24,981 nt of DNA from assembly GCA_021160485.1 (NCBI GenBank), contig JAGHCL010000109.1, positions 1 to 24,981 of the forward strand, written 5' to 3'. Positions 23,829 through 24,981 of this stretch are shown piece by piece (within the stretch, counting starts at the first letter, position 1; each line of letters opens with the position of its first letter). The notes beneath the pieces are model-generated. The model searched no databases. It was not told the DNA's origin and saw only the letters and a program-made list of their open reading frames with translations. Source of the DNA: Candidatus Desulfofervidaceae bacterium (GTDB taxonomy: Bacteria > Desulfobacterota > Desulfofervidia > Desulfofervidales > Desulfofervidaceae). The position numbers and the translations under genes are program-made.

Positions 23829-23843
23829 GTGTCAATTTGGCAC
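23829..23843. promoter_or_regulatory. Candidate activator-binding dyad before flgB, GTG-N9-CAC
   Basis: GTGTCAATTTGGCAC is a dyad (GTGYC-N5-GRCAC) centred about 106 bp upstream of the predicted flgB transcription start (about 23942). It matches the motifs at 2602-2616 and 2677-2691 in ends and spacing. It is proposed as an enhancer site for a sigma-54 activator; that is inference. Confidence 0.45.
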
Positions 23844-23912
23844 ATGTGCCTCTATTTATCTCTTAAAGCGCTTTCGGAAAAACTCATTTTAGCCCTAAAA
23901 CTCTAGGTTTTA
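23839..23912. other. Cluster of palindromes upstream of the flgB promoter
   Basis: Three separate symmetric elements lie here: GGCACATGTGCC (23839-23850, perfect 12-bp palindrome, sharing its left half with the dyad above), AAAGCGCTTT (23865-23874, perfect 10 bp), and TAAAAC...GTTTTA (23896-23901 and 23907-23912, 5-nt spacer). Any of them could be an operator; the first could also act as a weak terminator for the upstream operon, since TCTATTT follows. Confidence 0.5.
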
Positions 23913-23915
23913 AAA

Positions 23916-23931
23916 TGGCATAAGATTTGCT
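23916..23931 (+). promoter_or_regulatory. Sigma-54 promoter of flgBC operon
   Basis: TGGCATAAGATTTGCT has the GG-N10-GC spacing (GG 23917-23918, GC 23929-23930) and both consensus blocks TGGCA and TTGCT. The predicted start at about 23942 leaves a 34-nt leader containing the AGGGAGG ribosome binding site before ATG 23976, an ordinary arrangement. Confidence 0.82.
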
Positions 23932-23975
23932 CAGCAATACAAATTGAAGTAATCTTTGGTTCTAGGGAGGAAAAA

Positions 23976-24392
23976 ATGAGCGAACTGTTTGGTGGTTCTT
24001 TTAAATATTTAGAAAAAGCAATGGATTTTTGCAGTCTTAGACATAATATTCTTAGTGCTAATATTGCCAATGCTGAAACGCCAAACTATAAGGCCTTTGA
24101 TTTGACTTTTAAAGAGCAATTTAGGAAAGTTTTACATACATCAAAAAGCGAAATATCTCTTATTAAGACAAATGCCCGCCATCTTTCTCTTCATCCTCAA
24201 AATGTATCAGAGATTAAGCCAGTGCTTTTTACTGCCCCCCAAGGGATACCAAGTTTAGATGGTAATAGTGTAGATATTGATTACCAGATGGCACAGTTAT
24301 CTCAAAATACGCTGGAATATCAAATTTTAGCCCAGACATTGATAAAAAAATTTGCTGAACTGAGATATGCCATTAATGATGGGAGGAGATAA
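23976..24392 (+). CDS. flgB: Flagellar proximal rod protein FlgB
   Basis: 138-aa rod subunit exported by the type III system. The family signature at the N-terminus is clear: 'RHNILSANIANAETPNYKAFDLTFKEQF'-type sequence, with the 'A-N-I-A-N-x-x-T-P-x-Y' rod motif. A C-terminal helix follows ('VDIDYQMAQLSQNTLEYQIL'), matching the 'G.VDLD.E...L..N...Y' pattern. Length is standard. It is the first gene of a second transcription unit, 170 bp after the previous gene, with AGGGAGG 7 nt before its ATG. It precedes flgC by 2 nt. Confidence 0.96.
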   Translation: MSELFGGSFKYLEKAMDFCSLRHNILSANIANAETPNYKAFDLTFKEQFRKVLHTSKSEISLIKTNARHLSLHPQNVSEIKPVLFTAPQGIPSLDGNSVDIDYQMAQLSQNTLEYQILAQTLIKKFAELRYAINDGRR

Positions 24393-24394
24393 TT

Positions 24395-24838
24395 ATGGAT
24401 CCCTTTTTGTCTTTTAAAATTGGGGCTACAGCTCTGCGAGTACAGAGACTACGGATGAATTTAATTGCCAGTAACATTGCCAATGCAGAGACTACCCGTA
24501 CTCCTGAAGGGGAGCCATATCGGCGCAAAGACTTGGTTGTAGCGGCGGTTCCGGTTATGCGTCCGGCGAGTTTCAAAAATGTTTTTGAGGCCAAATTAGC
24601 TAACACCTTGGAAGGAGTTGTTCCTGTTGCCGTTGTGACCGATCCCCGTCCTTTTAAGGTTGTCTACGATCCTGTTCATCCAGATGCAGATCCTAAAGGG
24701 TATGTAAAGTTGCCCAATGTAAACCCTGTAGAGGAGATGGTAAATATGATTTCTGCTTTGCGTGCTTATGAAGCCAATGTCACTGTCATTAATAATACCA
24801 AGACCATGATGTTAAAGGCTCTAGAGATCGGTCGTTAA
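24395..24838 (+). CDS. flgC: Flagellar proximal rod protein FlgC
   Basis: 147-aa rod subunit forming the proximal rod with FlgB, FlgF and FliE. The 'LIASNIANAETTRTPEGEPYRRKDLV' N-terminal region is diagnostic of FlgC (the T-P-x-G-x-P-Y-R-R block is specific to it), as is the C-terminal 'YVKLPNVNPVEEMVNMISALRAYEANVTVINNTKTM' pattern (V-x-x-V-N-x-x-x-E-M, R-x-Y-E-A-N). Length is normal. GGGAGGAG lies upstream of ATG 24395. It is not followed by fliE, which lies 19 kb upstream in this window. Confidence 0.97.
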   Translation: MDPFLSFKIGATALRVQRLRMNLIASNIANAETTRTPEGEPYRRKDLVVAAVPVMRPASFKNVFEAKLANTLEGVVPVAVVTDPRPFKVVYDPVHPDADPKGYVKLPNVNPVEEMVNMISALRAYEANVTVINNTKTMMLKALEIGR

Positions 24839-24860
24839 AGGAAGGAGTCAACTATAAGCA

Positions 24861-24981
24861 ATGATTTGGGTTAAAAAGCACCATTTTAGTAAGCAAGGCA
24901 TAAATAACCCTAACAAGTTTATGAACTACAGCAAAGATGGCCTTTTTAAAGGGCAGACCCTGGGAAAGGCGTCTTTTAAAA
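24861..24981 (+). CDS. Unidentified ORF, 3'-truncated by window
   Basis: An open frame of 40 codons runs from ATG 24861 to the window end, 22 nt after flgC. It begins M-I-W-V-K-K-H-H-F-S-K and is basic and polar, with no signal peptide or recognised motif. GGAAGGAG at about 24840-24847 could serve as ribosome binding site, with a longish spacing of about 13 nt; an in-frame stop at 24855-24857 makes this the first possible start. From position it might be fliK, flgD or another hook-related gene, none of which is in the window, but the sequence visible does not show it. Confidence 0.4.
   Translation, partial: MIWVKKHHFSKQGINNPNKFMNYSKDGLFKGQTLGKASFK

Noticed and set aside
23542..23835. 97-aa reverse frame rich in Phe and Leu
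   Set aside because: It is the complement of the purine-only tract, which reads as Phe/Leu/Ser runs in any pyrimidine frame; no ribosome binding site.
23839..23857. GGCACATGTGCC followed by TCTATTT as the terminator of the long operon
   Set aside because: A perfect 12-bp palindrome gives only a 4-bp stem with a 4-nt loop, and the following tract is not U-rich enough; listed as a palindrome instead.
1..24981. CRISPR arrays, tRNA/rRNA genes, transposases or integrases
   Set aside because: None recognised on either strand; no regularly spaced direct repeats, cloverleaf sequences or mobile-element proteins.

Overview
This window is a flagellar biogenesis locus from an AT-rich Gram-negative bacterium (about 40% GC by eye). 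Three things point to a Desulfobacterota ('deltaproteobacterial') or similarly deep-branching thermophilic lineage: the gene order, sigma-54-type promoters combined with FlhF/FlhG, and a TPR gene at the head of the operon. The species cannot be fixed from the sequence alone.

Layout. Positions 1-789 hold the 3' part of a GT-B glycosyltransferase gene, overlapping prmA (ribosomal protein L11 methyltransferase). A 334-bp gap follows with a hairpin and a short reverse-strand ORF that looks like a decayed YbeY N-terminus. Next is a convergent reverse-strand YIP1-like membrane protein gene. A 285-bp divergent control region (2502-2786) carries a long inverted repeat, an intrinsic-terminator-like hairpin and a sigma-54-type promoter. 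From 2787 to 23805, 24 genes run on the + strand with no gap above 13 nt: TPR protein, fliE, fliF, fliG, fliH, fliI, fliJ, a MotE/YlxF-like gene, motA, two motB-like genes, fliL, fliM, fliN, fliO, fliP, fliQ, fliR, flhB, flhA, flhF, flhG, fliA and a small Lys/Glu-rich ORF. A second control region (23806-23975), with a nearly identical sigma-54-type promoter, precedes flgB, flgC and the first 40 codons of an unidentified ORF.

How it works together. The operon encodes the MS ring (FliF), its rod adaptor (FliE), the C-ring switch (FliG, FliM, FliN), the export gate (FliP, FliQ, FliR, FlhB, FlhA, with FliO), the export ATPase complex (FliH, FliI, FliJ), the stator (MotA, two MotB-like proteins, FliL), position and number control (FlhF, FlhG), and the sigma factor for late genes (FliA). 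The second operon starts the proximal rod (FlgB, FlgC).

Most notable observations: (1) a tandem MotB pair in which the first copy has Ser where the ion-binding Asp should be; (2) matched sigma-54 promoters with a shared 15-bp dyad (GTG-N9-CAC) about 100 bp upstream of both predicted start sites; (3) a large, probably exported TPR protein as first gene of the operon, a candidate motor scaffold; (4) an unusually long FliO with a periplasmic AMIN-like region; (5) FlhF with a divergent G3 motif.
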